A stretch of DNA of 64,000 bases, from positions 12,140,001-12,204,000 of the forward strand of contig NC_135055.1 of the NCBI RefSeq assembly GCF_051014685.1, given 5' to 3'. The translations under genes and the position numbers were made by a program. This document shows positions 1-11,779 of this stretch, in pieces. Every line of letters begins with the position of its first letter. The first letter of the stretch is position 1. The DNA comes from Ptiloglossa arizonensis (Eukaryota; Arthropoda; Insecta; Hymenoptera; Colletidae). Under the pieces are notes generated by a model, which was given only the letters and a program-made list of their open reading frames with translations, did not search any database and was not told the DNA's origin.

Positions 1-1500
1 CCTTTAGTGTGTTTGGGATTCGAGAAATCGTCTCGAGTCTAGCGAGAAATTATTGTCAGTATTAGCAACCAGTCCAATTTATTATTGTACAGATTGGTAT
101 GGTAATGGAATTATAATAGATATAATAATGGTATAGGTAAATGGCACTAGTAGTAGGTATAATATGGTATTGGTAAACGGTCCAAGCTATTATTACTGAA
201 AGACTGAAAGGTTTGAGTAACCTTCTTTCTTTTCGTTTTTTTTTCTCGTATTTGTAAACAGGAAGATGGTGGTCATTTGAGGGGTATTTTCAAATAAAAT
301 AAAAAGTTAAAGGAACGTATGTTTGTTTTGTACCATTCGGTCTTTCAGTGACCACAGTGTACAATAATTTTTATTTGAAAAAATTGTATATTGCGAGCGA
401 GTTATGGGTCAGGAAAGACCCGAGGAACGGAGCAGAGTTCATTCTAATAACGCGAGGATGAATTGTATCGATCCTGACACTTTGTCGTAACATTGGGGAA
501 TTTTTCGAGGATTTGTATATTCGGAAATTTTCAATATTTATTATACACGAAAACTTGAGAATTTCAATCGAAATAACACGTCCACTGCTCCAATGTCCGA
601 TAAGTGTAAGTTGGAAGAAATTATTATTCGATATCCAAAGTGGAAAACGATGAAAAGAGAAGAAACTTTTATTTCGGATCGAAATGATTTTTATCAATCC
701 CATGAAATCGGGCGAATAGAGAGCTTTTTCGTATTTTTTCTTTTTTTTTGGTCATTAGGAGCAAGTAGAGATTCGCAAAAATATGTTTCGCGTAGAACCT
801 CGACTGTTGTATGTTTGTTGGTAGGTGTTGACGAGTGAAAGGGCTGGTGGCTCAACAACTAGTAAAATTAGAGAGGAGAAGTAACCGGTAGTACCGCGAC
901 TATAGGTATTGGAGAGATACTGTCTAAGTGGGGCTTTGTGTCACTGGATTGGTTACCTCTATTATTGTACGCTTTTCACTCCGCTTTCCTGCAATAATCG
1001 AGGTTCTATTATAGCGTTGCGATTACACTACGAGTAACACTTGACGACTAAACATTGCATCGAAGAATAATCGAAGCAAGGTGAAATAATACCGGGTAAG
1101 TTTCTATTGTGTATTATTTTGAGTTAGATTGAATTAGGCAAAGCTGGTTACATCTTGGGAACAGGTTCAAATAGTGTATATGTTTATAGGAACTTTCTTC
1201 ATTGCCTTTGTGTTCCACGCATTACGGATACAGCTTGTATAAATATCGAGAAAATGTTCATTACTTGTTCAATCGGAGCAATAACGGTATGACAATAACG
1301 ATGCTTTTTCAAGAACACAATAATACAAATAATTAAATACTTATACAGTTTCTGATTGTAAACTTAACAGTATAGATCGTCAAAATAAAAAATAATAATA
1401 TAATTACAAGGAATCCTCGATTGACACCATTTTGTTAGTCTAAGTATTAAATAAACTTACCTTCTTAATTTTTCCTTTAATAAAGGAACCCACGTATACG
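1..1500. other. AT-rich non-coding stretch
   Basis: I see no supportable gene. Positions 95-185 hold a loose repetition of a GGTATAAT/GGTAAATGG-like word. A donor-like GTAAGT follows CCGG near 1094, but no convincing open frame or acceptor pairs with it. A non-coding or 5'-UTR exon at about 840-1093 cannot be excluded. Confidence 0.5.
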
Positions 1501-1535
1501 TGTTAAACTCCAATAAAATTTTGAAACCGGGATCG

Positions 1536-1770
1536 TATACCAAATGTATTCTAGGTAGAAAGAAAGATCGATTCTGAAAGGAACGACGAACCGTATTGGA
1601 TGAGACCTTTCAGACAACCTTCCTAAGTCGGCCAACTTAGAGTAAAAATGACTCAACACTCTCCGCGTTCGGTCTACTCGCGGCACCGGGTTCTTCTTAA
1701 GCCAAGATTAATATTTCCATCTCCCTGGAATACATCCTACCGATGCTATTCAACTTACGCGGAATGCCTC
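1536..1770. repeat. Dispersed repeat family A, distant copy
   Basis: About 230 bp that re-occur three times at 29.2-30.1 kb. The shared landmarks, in order, are ACCAAATGTATTCTAGG at 1539, a run of GGTAGAAAGAAAGATC, an ACTC-rich middle, CTCCCTGGAATACATC near 1720, and CGCGGAATG at the end. The best match is the copy starting at 29877, which shares about 30 nearly identical bases at its start and the same order of landmarks throughout. No coding capacity and no terminal repeats are visible, so the class is unknown. A non-autonomous transposon or old segmental copy is likely. Confidence 0.75.
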
Positions 1771-1774
1771 GGAA

Positions 1775-2590
1775 CAGTAAATCAGGAACTTACTGTGCAC
1801 CGCTCGCAAGAAGTCCCGTGGGACTGTACAGGGATTCGCTTCTCGCTATCTCACTCGGTTTCGATACGTCTCCTCTATAGCTGGTAGCTGGGAAGCTGAC
1901 TCCCGGATTAAGGGAAATGTACCGTTCAATGTTGAAAAGATGGCGAACCGGCTTAATTGACCACAGAGAAACAACGACCTAACCCTCTGCTCACACGTAT
2001 CGTCATTATTGACTCGGTTGATCGCATCTACAAACTTATCGCGTGACGAAGTGCGCAAACAGGCTGTATCGGGACAGAGGGAGGGGGGAGAGGATTAATT
2101 GGAGCGAGTGGACTACTCCCGTGTGTTGCCTCTATCGTTCGGTTTATACGTTACTTCGCTAACTTCTCATCGTTGAACGGCAGTATCGGTACAATGTCCC
2201 CATAAGTGGCAGTATTTCGGACTCGTTCAGCGTCAGTTACAGAAGAGTGTACCGTTCTCGATTCGTGGAAGCGATCGCGTTTCACGAGCTAGTTCGACTT
2301 CGATGACTCGAGCGTTCGCTTTCATGTTTTTCAGACATCGTTCGCTATCCCTACTCTCCTAGTTGGGTGGGGATAGGCCACTGCCAATTACAGAGTAGTC
2401 ACGAACTGCCACTTACGGAGATATCACTGTACCATGTGTAAGAGGGCCGTGGACAGGGTCGAGTAATCTTTGCTTAGTCTTGGGTCTTCGAAGGCCGGCT
2501 GAAACGTGTGACACGAGACGATTGGTGGTTACTTTCAGAGGTCAACTTCTCAGCTCCGTACAGTATTTTCATCGACGTTCAGACTTCAGT
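1775..2590. other. GC-balanced non-coding stretch
   Basis: Richer in G and C than the flanks, with mixed sequence and no low-complexity tracts. Acceptor-like TTTTTCAG (near 2333) and ACTTTCAG (near 2538) are present, but no frame between them is convincingly coding. It could be regulatory or an untranslated exon. Confidence 0.35.
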
Positions 2591-3453
2591 GGTGTACGAG
2601 GGCGGTAAGTATCTTTGATAGAGGAAAGGAACATATTTAAAAACATTTTTTTAATTTATTTTTCAACATCTCCTTCCGACTCGATACACTTAGTCCAATG
2701 AAATTTCAATCTTTTTCAAACCATTTGAAAAGTATGTTTCGTCGAATTCTGAAAAGTAAGTGTCTGTTTCCACGATCACCTCTCCGTTTGACACGAATCT
2801 CTTTCCGTGAAGACATTTTCTCAGGTTTGGGAACAAACAGAAATCGAAGGGGGCCAAATCTGGAGAATAGGGTGGATGATGCAGTGATTCGTAACATAAG
2901 TGGATTCGTGACGTAATTAGTTTTTCTGTAACAATTACGAACGAGTGTGCTTCTGTTTTTATTCCACTGTGAGCAAACGGAGCACCCATCTCGCCGATAG
3001 CTTCCTTGTGCCTAATATTTCATGTAGGATATTTTGTAAACGTTCAGTGGATATGTTTACAATGTCAACATATGTTTACGATATTGTGAATTTTGTTGAC
3101 CACATCCTTCGTAGTCACCTCAATTGGACAGCCTGGGCGCTCTTCATAAAGAACGAATGTTTGCCTACGTTTGAATTCATTGAACGTGGTCATCGAAGAT
3201 GTTATGGACCTTGTAAACAGTATATAACTACCATAATTTCATCACACGTTTCCCATCCAAAAAGAAAGAAATCGAATTACTGGCCAATATTCCTCTTTTT
3301 CCATGGTGTGAAACTAACGCAAACTTGTTCAGTTTAAACAGTTACCAAAACAAAACTACTCGATAAATCTGCCTGAAATTTTGACAGATCTCGTTCAGAA
3401 GATAGGATTAGAATCTGTCGTTAGAAACTGGTACTTTTCTACATTCCTTGTAC
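2591..3453 (-). mobile_element. Internally deleted mariner transposon
   Basis: A Tc1/mariner-superfamily element read on the minus strand. Both ends of the transposase are recognisable, but the middle, including the catalytic centre, is missing. Possible weak inverted ends are GTGTACGAGGGCGGTAAG near 2592 and its counterpart ending CCTTGTAC near 3452. They agree only partly, so the limits are approximate. A different mariner-type end begins directly at 3451, meaning a second element sits against this one. The element cannot move on its own because no intact transposase remains. Confidence 0.8.
2656..3304 (-). pseudogene. Decayed mariner transposase, core deleted
   Basis: Relic of a cut-and-paste transposase of the mariner family, which normally uses a D,D34D catalytic triad and is about 345 residues long. 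The start is MEKEEYWPVIRFL at 3304, followed by stops. The DNA-binding half is then recognisable as EFKRRQ..., ERPGCPIEVTTKDVVNKIH and, at about 2962-3021, ILGTRKLSARWVLRLLTVE. The frame then jumps straight to VIVTEKL and HHPPYSPDLAPFDFCLFP, carrying the third catalytic Asp near 2861. The tail HWTKCIESEGDVEK ends at 2656 in a shifted frame. The segment holding the first two catalytic acids (roughly 125 residues, about 375 bp) is absent. There are at least two frameshifts and several stops. Confidence 0.88.
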
Positions 3454-3662
3454 TAGGTTGTTCAATGAATTTTGTCGTCTATTCCATTGTAAAAAAAATA
3501 CTATGACACTTCAACTTTGAGCAACTGTAAATATACAAATGAGTATACAGATCTACATGAAACATTGCACGTGTTCGTCAATCAGTAGCACCATCTTTAG
3601 AAAAATAAAACAACGAACCTAATAGCTTTATTTACCTATCGAACGACAAAACTATTATGGGA
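3451..3662. mobile_element. Degenerate mariner-end element
   Basis: TA followed by CTAGGTTGTTCAATGAATTT at 3451 matches the left end of the better-preserved element at 47520. About 180 bp on, TATCGAACGACAAAACTATT (near 3637) resembles its inner right arm, but the outermost right bases are lost. It is probably a decayed short non-autonomous copy abutting the deleted mariner. Confidence 0.5.
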
Positions 3663-4078
3663 CCATCTTGGCCAATCCGCCACAGACAACAATGCTCGCG
3701 AGACAAGGTGTGTCCCACATTGACCAACTTGAGTTCCTTTCGCGTAACTTCTTGCCGGTTGTACACAGTCTCGTCTACGATCGACTTAAGAATGTTTGCC
3801 AAACGTCGTTTACCGCCGAACAAACGGACCTGTCAGCCACGCGCTCACGATGCCAAGAAGAACGCTTAAACGCTCGCGTACGTAAGCGGCAGCAAGGAAG
3901 CAGAAGGTGCGTAGTTTCCTGTCTTGGTAGGCACCAAAACGGGCCATAAATAAGCGTCGTGGTTAATTCAGGCGTGATAGGGCCCCGGCAGATATAGATA
4001 TGGCGACAATTTACGGTTTTGAATTACGTTCGCCGCGGAACGTATCAGAAGGCGCAAGCTACGAGGACGACACCCACG

Positions 4079-4114
4079 TATAAATAGTGGAAGGGAGCGT
4101 GTGGTCCTTTCAAG
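4079..4114 (+). promoter_or_regulatory. Candidate TATA-type core promoter
   Basis: TATAAATAG at 4079-4087 lies in a GC-balanced island, followed about 31 bases later by TTTCAAGC (A at 4112), which could serve as an initiator. No convincing coding exon follows, so the transcript, if any, is unknown. Chance TATA words are common in this AT-rich genome. Confidence 0.25.
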
Positions 4115-4189
4115 CGAGCAGAACCGTTGACCTATGACACGCACGCTATAAACAATCCTCTGAAGCAGTAAATGGATATGTGCTGTTAT

Positions 4190-4600
4190 ACGGCGTCGAG
4201 TTGAAAACTGACCCTGGCTGGCTGGCTGGCCGGACTGCCTGCCTGGCCTGGCTTGCCTGCCCGGTCCCTTGCGAAACGGTTATTGGATGCACGCCATGCT
4301 CCTGTGCCAACCCTGGGGCTGTTGGTAAATATTTTTTGTCCCGGCGAATAGATTTTCTGCGACAGCACGCGGTAGACGCGCACGGACGAGCTGACCGCGA
4401 ACGTACATAGAAATTGATTTCGACCGGCAGTCATCAATAGTCCTGAGGGACGTTTGATAAATCTTCCTGCGCGAATTGCGATCCTACGAGGGTTAATTAA
4501 CTCTGATCGGCTGGGTTTTCGACCGAGATTGTTTCGTTTTATTTTTCGAACGATTGGTCGGTTCCTTACTCGATCCAAGTTCTATTATGGGGTCCAACCG
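4190..4600. other. GC-balanced stretch with CTGG simple repeat
   Basis: An imperfect CTGG/CTGCC run at 4212-4265 produces short artificial frames, one of them rich in cysteine. No recognised product is encoded. Confidence 0.4.
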
Positions 4601-6490
4601 AACGAACAGTGGTGTACTCTGTCACGGTGTATAAACGGGGAGACGAACAATCTCGTAGATGGTAACTTGGATATATTGTAAGAAGTTATTGTAGATATTA
4701 CCTTGAATACAAGGAATCGTTGTAGATGGAAGACGGTTTTTTTGGAGGGGGAAAAGTAATATTGAGTTTCAGATTTTTGTTTTAGTGTTTGGTTGTCGAA
4801 ACGTTCTGGATTGTAATTTTGGTCTTTTTTTACGATACTCGAGTTGTAATTATTGTAAAATTTGTGTTATCGAGGCTGATCGTGATTATGGTCGAGGATA
4901 CTTTAATGAATGAATATTAAAATAAATAAGGGATTGAACGAAGGATTTTTAGTATCAAAGATTTCAGTTTCATTTACTTACTATGGCAAAACCTCGTTAA
5001 AAGTCTGGAATTTTACCTCAATAAGTGTTTAAACGTGAATCGGTTGATTGCAGGTGGAATTGAATTTTATTCAATAATGGAAACCAACATATTTATCTTC
5101 ATTTTATTGGTTTCAATTTTGTTTGAAAAACACAGGGCGCAAAAATTCGCCATTTTTTAAATATTTTTACGAAAACTGGTTGCAAAACTGAATTGTTATC
5201 TCCAAAACTACCAAGCGTATAGAATTCCCTTTTTTGTTTTTGTTTTCATAGTGAAAGATCCATCTTACGGAATAAATTTTCTTTTAGACCTGTCAGCTGT
5301 TTTTGCAACATGAAAATTGTAAACAAATTCTTATGTCGCAAATTTCGGGTCGAAGATCCGGTGTGAAGAGTCTCGAAAAAAATATGACACAATTCTCCGA
5401 AACTTCCTATATAAAATATATAGTGACCAGCGTAGGTATGTCATAATTAACATCTTGATGAGCTGTTAAAGGTCGCGGTGCATCCCGTTTCAGGTAACTG
5501 ACCCATGCACCCAGCTGCTACGGTCAGCGGACCGTACCGCACTCGCGTTATATTGTTTCAATGAGGTCTACGATCGAAATCGGTCTCATAGTCGTTTCAA
5601 TGGTGCCATTTGTACCATTAGAAAACTTTTAATCTACCCTCTCTATTAATTTAAACAACGGGTGGACCTGAAATTGTCGATTCCATACAGTAAAATGTTT
5701 TAACATGAATGCAGTCTGTTCCACTGTCTTTTTATTTATCTCGAGTCACAAGAGTAACGAACCGAATGGTTGTGAGAATCTTACCAGACCAAAACTTTGT
5801 TCAAAATGGCAATATACTTGTCGAGCTTTCTATATTACCAAGAATCATGTTTGAATAATAATGTCTGCGAGTGTATTATCCAAGATGGTTCACTAGGGTG
5901 ACAGTTTCTATAATCATTGTTGGTATACAAAAATTCTTTGACAAATGTCATCAGAAATTAGCAAATTATCTATTCTCACGAAAGGAGAAAAATGTGAGAA
6001 AAGGAGGGAACTGATAGAAATTCACACCAGGTTCCATTCGTTACAGTAAAGATGGTGAATTTTTGTTTTATTGTTACGTATGCTTCCATCAACGCGAATA
6101 TTTTTAAGATCTGAGAAACGAACAATTGCAAAAGCAATCGGTATTCATAGTATACACAAGTTTAGTATACGTTGCGAAGATCGAATCATGTTCTATGGAT
6201 ATAATCCAACAAGATGACTAAATCTAAACAGAGTGAGATCTACGTATGCATTTCAGAACAAAAATAAACGTATGTAGCTCGAGTCGAAGTGCTCTTGACA
6301 AATGTATCCAGTGGAAAAGTTAACGCGTTCTATCTGCAAAGTGTGAATTGGTTCTTAAAACGAGTTTAATCGTTATTTTCAAGAGGAGATACGTATCATG
6401 GGGATTAGCAGAATCGGTATTTTCACGAGCGTGTAGATAGATACAGGTTTAGGAAAGGTGTAAGCGTCTCCATTGCCGAGCGATTGGCTG
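4600..6490. other. AT-rich non-coding stretch
   Basis: Dense stops in all frames and no repeats longer than about 20 bases noticed. A slightly GC-richer patch at 5470-5560 carries no open frame. Confidence 0.6.
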
Positions 6491-6494
6491 CTTG

Positions 6495-7265
6495 CTATTT
6501 TCTTAATGGATATTTGAATGCCCCTTGATGAATGTTTCTGGTTACGAGACTGTATATTTTCTACTACTCTGAAAACTAATCTTAAAATTAAGATTAGTTT
6601 CTTCGAATTCGTTCCGTTCACACTACGAAGATGGATGCTTCACCGATTCGGTTACCATGGTTACGAATAGTACAGTAGTGTAGTTCTAAGCTATTCTTAA
6701 TGTGTGTTTGAATGCCCCTTGATGGATGTTTCCAGTCACAAGACTGTATATTTTCCAATTCTAAATTGCGAATGTGCTCCTAAATTAAGATTAGTACCTT
6801 TGGATTCATTTCTCTCGCATAGTGAAGATGTCTCGCAGGTTCTATTTTCATGGTTACTACCACTAACTCAGTGGTATAGTTCTAAGCTGTTCTTAATGGG
6901 TGTTTGAATGTCGCCTCGATGAAAGTTACCAGTTACAGGACTGAATATTTCTAACTCTGAAAGCGAATATACTCCTAAGATTAAGATTAGTTCCTTCCGA
7001 TTCGTTTCTCTCGTATAACGAGGATGTCTCGTGCTATCAATTTTCATAGTTACGACTAACGCTGAATTGGTGTCATTCTGAACTATTCTTAACTCGTGTT
7101 TGAACGTTCTTCGATGGAAGTTTTCAGCAACGTGAACTCTAAGATACGAACGTGCTCCTAAAAGAATAGTTCCTCTCGATTCGTTTCATTCGACCAACGA
7201 AAATGCTTCGCGGATTCTCTATTTTCACTATGACGACTAATCCTGTGACGTATTTCTAAGCAAAG
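6495..7265. repeat. Tandem array, 195-bp unit, four diverged copies
   Basis: The word TTCTTAAT followed by a TGTTTGAATGCC-like word recurs at 6501, 6695, 6891 and 7087, giving spacings of 194, 196 and 196. Each unit carries the same order of landmarks: GATGGATGTTTCCAG, ACTGTATATTTTC, AAGATTAGT, TTCGTTTCTCTCG, GAAGATG, and a TTCTAAGC junction. Copies differ by many substitutions, so the array is old. No frame is shared by all units. Confidence 0.9.
6573..6600. repeat. Perfect 28-bp palindrome inside the first repeat unit
   Basis: Two 13-base arms AAACTAATCTTAA / TTAAGATTAGTTT are separated by two bases. The other units of the array keep only the right-arm core AAGATTAGT, so the palindrome is specific to this copy. 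Confidence 0.85.
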
Positions 7266-7911
7266 ATCTCTTTCGGGTAAAGTCCTGGACAAATTCCTTG
7301 ACAAAGGGTCCGGTTCGGTTAACAATTAAGGGGACCGTGTGGTGTACGATCGTCCAGAAATCCCGCTCCTTGATATCCCCTCGCAACAACGCTATCCGCT
7401 GCACGGATAGTCAGTATATCCACGGTGTGCTTAATTCCAGGGGCGCAACAGTTCGGCTGTCGCTATCAGAGCTGTCTATCAGCTTTCTCGCAAAGTTCAC
7501 CTTTGAGAAATGGAGAAGAAAGTCGGAACTGTAAGGGCCTCCTCCGCCAGATACAACCGTTGGGTGTATGTGTGTACGTAGGAGGGTTAGAGGAGAGGAG
7601 GGGGCGGTAGTTGCTTTACAGGAGCGAGGTACAAGCGTGATCTTCGTAAGCTGTAAGATGATACTTCTCGTTGATGAGGCCAGGACGGAAGATCGTACGG
7701 GATGGTAGCGCGGCACGGCGAAACTTTTGTTATTAAGAGTGCCCCCGTGAATCCAGCCGGATAGTAGGAAACGACTGTGATCGCGTGTATTAGGAAACGA
7801 AGCCACGGGGTTCGTCGTAACTCACTTGGATGCACACACACGCGCACACAGACCCAACCGTACGTAGACCCACCGATCACAGACACGTATTACCGGGAGT
7901 TAACTAAGCAG

Positions 7912-7932
7912 TTCGCGTTTCAGAAACGCGAA
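7912..7932. repeat. 21-bp palindrome
   Basis: TTCGCGTTTC, one base, GAAACGCGAA. The ten-base arms are perfectly complementary. Confidence 0.85.
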
Positions 7933-8106
7933 ACGATAACACACGCATAATGCAAGCCGGTGCACGGGAAACAGAACGTCGTAAAATAGTATCTTCGTAG
8001 GGTGAACGCGATAAATTTCCTCGCTTTGACGCTTAAATTGCCCGGGACCCGCGCTTCTACGAAGATATCCGCGTTTCGGCTCGATACGCGCTGCCCTTTG
8101 CGAGTG

Positions 8107-8120
8107 AGATATCCGCGGAT
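8107..8120. repeat. 14-bp perfect palindrome
   Basis: ATATCCGCGGATAT is its own reverse complement. A half-site, TATCCGCG, occurs about 40 bases upstream near 8066. Confidence 0.8.
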
Positions 8121-8199
8121 ATTAAACGGTTACACACGCGGTAATCTACGTACGGGCTCACGCACGTAGCCACGTAACGCTCTAATGGACCACGTTGTT

Positions 8200-8218
8200 C
8201 ACGCTTTAGGAAAGCGTG
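8200..8218. repeat. Short inverted repeat, 8-bp arms
   Basis: CACGCTTT, AGG, AAAGCGTG. It is followed directly by TAAGCGTCCGTG, so the word AAGCGT is repeated. Confidence 0.8.
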
Positions 8219-8699
8219 TAAGCGTCCGTGTTTCCTTTTCGTTCTGGTAACTCATTATTTTTAATTCGGAAGGTGAGGATGTAGCTAACCAGCGTTCTGA
8301 TGCGTCACGACTTTTAAGAATTCATCGCCACGTCCGTATAAAACCTGTTACTTACCACTGCAATTAAGTACTCGCGGTACGTTCGTTAATTTATCGACAA
8401 CGATGGACGCGTGACGAATAGTTTCGACCATGGCGGCGGCCAACGATTTATGCCAACGAATTGTTCCACGGTGGTGTTCGATAGGCGAGAGTTCGACGAA
8501 ATTTTCTTTCGTCGCGTTTGATTTTCAAAGTTGCGACTGATCTCTATCGAGTCGAGTTGTTTCATACGAGATCGTAGCATTTCGACGTGGATGATTGTTG
8601 TTTGCGTTCCTTTGGAATTTACTGTTCGTTGTTTAAAGTCGACCGATTGCTGTTACATTGTTGGTGGGTGTACTAGCCGTAGAAAGTAGAGAGTTAGGG

Positions 8700-10065
8700 A
8701 ATTTTTCCACGAGTTTACATGGATACTTGATTCAAAGATGTCTAGATTTTCACTTATAAAATATTATGGGGTAGTGGATACTTTCTTGGAACTTTATTCC
8801 GAAATCGTTGGAAAATGTTCATCGAATCGATACAAGTGTAACTTAAATAAGAATAATTTGTTCTTCGATGAAAGTGGATACTTGTATACAAAAATCAATG
8901 TCCAAGAAAATGCATTCTTGGATAATTTACTTCATAATTTGGATTAACTATTGGATAAGTATTCGTTGGGATTTTGTAATAAAACGCATAAACTGCTACG
9001 TCTTTTTATTTTTCATAAACTATCAGGATTTTTTCATTTCAAGTTGCTTAAAGATAAGTGGTTCAATTCGATGGTTGCGTTGTTGTAAACTACAACGTTG
9101 TAATAATTATATTGTGTTCATGATTTTGAAATTGAAAAAATGACCTTTGGAGAAAAAGTCGATAATTATGATATATATTCTTTCGATAATTTCTTGCTTC
9201 TACACTTTCTCGCGCTCTTAGGTGAACAGAGAATTTTACTTTGACAAAATGTAAAATAAATTTTCCATAATAGAACAATAAATCGAACAAATCGTTCGTT
9301 TCGATGGTTAAACTAAGCAAAGGACACGTATTGAAAAATTTCAGAAATGTTCTAATCTTGGAATTACATAGAGAATATCCTTATAAATAATACACCATTG
9401 TCTACTATTAATATTGCGGAATACCTTTGGAAACATTGACTCGAATTAATACATTCATAATATTACACATAATATATTACACAGTACTTAATTACTCTCG
9501 ACGATTATAGAGTTCTTAAAAAAAAATGTTCGAAATAAAGAAATTAGTTACACCACGAAGAACGGTGTAATTGCGTGACTACCGCAAATGAAGAACAACG
9601 TGGAGGATGTATTTATAAAGTCTCGTCGAGTAAAAAACCATTACTTTTTTCTTCGATATAACCTCTCTCTGGTATCAAGTATAATACAAACGCATCGTAG
9701 CACCTCCATCAAAGTTTCTCCGCTTGTGAATATTCGCGAGCGTTTCAGCAATTTGCAATTTTCATCCCACGATAAATATCACTTCCGAAGAAGTGATTTT
9801 TAACATACCCAAAGGTACGAACCGAGTAACGAAAAACGTAAACGGTTCGATTCTCGAGGTTTCATATTCCCCCGTTACGTTGGACCACCGTCAGAAACAA
9901 ATGTATAATTTACAAGTACATCTTCTCCAAATTCTCGAAGCTTCTCAATTGAATTTCCGTGTTGAAAATCATAGAGAAGCGGGCCCGTGAAACATGGTCG
10001 TCCGCCATCGTCCAGAAATTCCCCGAATCGTGGTGTAACTGTCTTCCGTTTCGGATACCGCGCGC
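8700..10065. other. AT-rich non-coding stretch
   Basis: Several frames of 60-90 codons overlap on both strands and none shows recognisable motifs. I see no gene. Confidence 0.5.
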
Positions 10066-10070
10066 GCGAA

Positions 10071-10119
10071 ATAAAAAAAAAGAAAAAAAGAAAAAAGAAA
10101 AAAAAAAACAAGAAAAAGA
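10071..10119. repeat. A/G-rich simple tract
   Basis: Imperfect A-run with single G interruptions, all purine except for a C near the end. It is mirrored by the T/C tract starting about 125 bases downstream. Confidence 0.9.
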
Positions 10120-10242
10120 CGAAGCTTCCAGAACGCGAGGCGTTTATCGTTCGATCTCGTAAAATACGAACTCCGGCGTCGCTTTTCGAGAAGAAAAATC
10201 GTTGTCGCGGTTAAGTGCTACTTTTCTCCTTTCCTTCTCTCC

Positions 10243-10298
10243 GTTTTTTTTTTCTTTCTTTTCTTTTCTTTTCTTTTCTTTTCTTTTCTTTTTTTTTC
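10243..10298. repeat. (TTTTC)n microsatellite
   Basis: About seven TTTTC units flanked by T-runs. It is complementary in composition to the A/G tract at 10071-10119, so the two could pair. Confidence 0.95.
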
Positions 10299-10299
10299 A

Positions 10300-11562
10300 A
10301 GCGTTTATCACCTACGTTGGCGCGAAGATAATTCGCGCAGGCGACGCAGTAACGAGACCGTTCGTGCACGAAACAATGTGGTTCTATTCATGCTCGTTAT
10401 TTCCCTTGGAAACTCGTGCAAGAGGCATAGCCTCACGAACTTCTGCGGTCTATTCGTCGTCGTTTCCTCGTCTAATTAGAAAATTGCCCTCGAAGACGAA
10501 ACCTCGCCGAACCTCATAGACTGGAATCGTTTTGTAACGATCCGCTACGCGGCGCTATTATCGTCTTGCCCATCCCGGCCGTAACCGTCCTGGACGAAAC
10601 TCGTCATCGTATTCTGAATCTGCGAAGAAGATTAAGCGGCAGGTGGCCGCGGAAATCGGTGAGACCGAAAGGAAATTAATAGTTCGTCCCGGATGTTGGT
10701 CGTTCCTACCGCAGAGCGTACCGCAAACGTTAAACCGTTGCCTCTCACCTTCCCACCGAGAGAATTGAAATGCAACCTGCACTCTGACGTGCACCCGCGT
10801 GCGTGTATTTATTTTCGAATTCACACGGGGAGGGAGAACACCGGGAACGGGACACAGAAACGCGTTTCGATATCACCGATACATTATACCCTCGTGGCCA
10901 CTCGGACGTCTTTATAATATCGAGGAATAGGATGTTCGAACACCGAGGAAATTATTAGACGTTTCAAACCTGTTGGCTATCGTATCGTTCGAATAACGTG
11001 GAGAATATCGTTGCGTTTCTAACGAAGACTTGACGGTTTTTGGTGTTTCGTACTAGGAAATGTTTGTTATTTTGAACTATGATTTAAGTTAGAAACGAGT
11101 CTCGACATTCGTGTAGACTCGGATCGGAGAAATCGATTACTTTCGCGCGATTATTTGTTCGAGAAACGGAACAATAGTTGTTCGAAGACGTGGACATTGC
11201 AAAGGATGTTTGTTTCTTTTTAATAATCGGAGTAGGGCCTGAAGTCTGTGTCGTTCGAATAATTAGTGTCTTCGATTGTTGTACCGGTACCTTTCAAATG
11301 TCTCGAGACTTGTACTCGTTTAATTGCATTCGTAGTTTTTCAGAAATGGCAAAAACAGTTTTCCCACTATTGCGACATCGGGTAGATTTCGTGTCTCATG
11401 AACAACGATATAAGATTCAATTGTGCGGAAAAAAATTTGTACCAAATTGTGAGAATATTCAGAAAGGAAAAATCACAGAAATATACCATTAAAATTACAT
11501 ATACGAATACTTTTAACATTTCGATAAAATCTCTAGCTTCAGAGTTCTTCGATACTTTATTC
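10300..11562. other. Mixed non-coding stretch
   Basis: GC-balanced to about 10900, AT-rich after. Only short overlapping frames without known motifs. Confidence 0.5.
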
Positions 11563-11697
11563 TAGTAGGTTGTTCGGAAAGTAATTTCTTTTTTTTTGGT
11601 GAAAATGGAGCACGATTTTCTTATAGTGTACAAACATTTGATTCAATTATATATTCTCCATTTTGGAAAACGAAATGCCTTTCCGAACAACCCAGTA
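11563..11697. mobile_element. MITE family M1, copy 1 (mariner type)
   Basis: A 135-bp element flanked by TA on both sides. Its inverted ends begin GGTTGTTCGGAAAG on the left and end CTTTCCGAACAACC on the right, with pairing continuing inward (GAAAATGGAG against CTCCATTTT), so much of it can fold as one hairpin. A second copy at 59104 is similar along its whole length (about 85% by eye). TA target sites and these ends point to a non-autonomous Tc1/mariner derivative. Confidence 0.88.
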
Positions 11698-11779
11698 TCT
11701 AAGTTTCGAACTCGATGTATTTCGGAAGTCTTTCTCCATCTAAATCTCCAGTTCTCCGTTCCTGATACAAATATTCGAC

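Larger units (their letters stand above)
7266..8700. other. GC-balanced block with palindromes, no clear gene
   Basis: 7240-7534 holds about 97 open + strand codons without an ATG, and the minus strand is equally open, so neither is called. 7900-8220 contains three perfect palindromes listed separately. A minus-strand donor-like GTAAGT lies near 8351 without a matching frame. The sequence complexity suggests a regulatory block. Confidence 0.4.

Noticed and set aside
2592..2610. Perfect donor-like word GTAAGT at 2606
   Set aside because: It falls within the probable end of the deleted mariner, so it is unlikely to be a host splice site.
4180..4410. Cys-rich frame (CPVPCETVIGCTPCSC) that superficially resembles a disulfide-rich peptide
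   Set aside because: Generated by a CTGG/CTGCC simple repeat, no signal peptide of normal form and no framework spacing of a known family.
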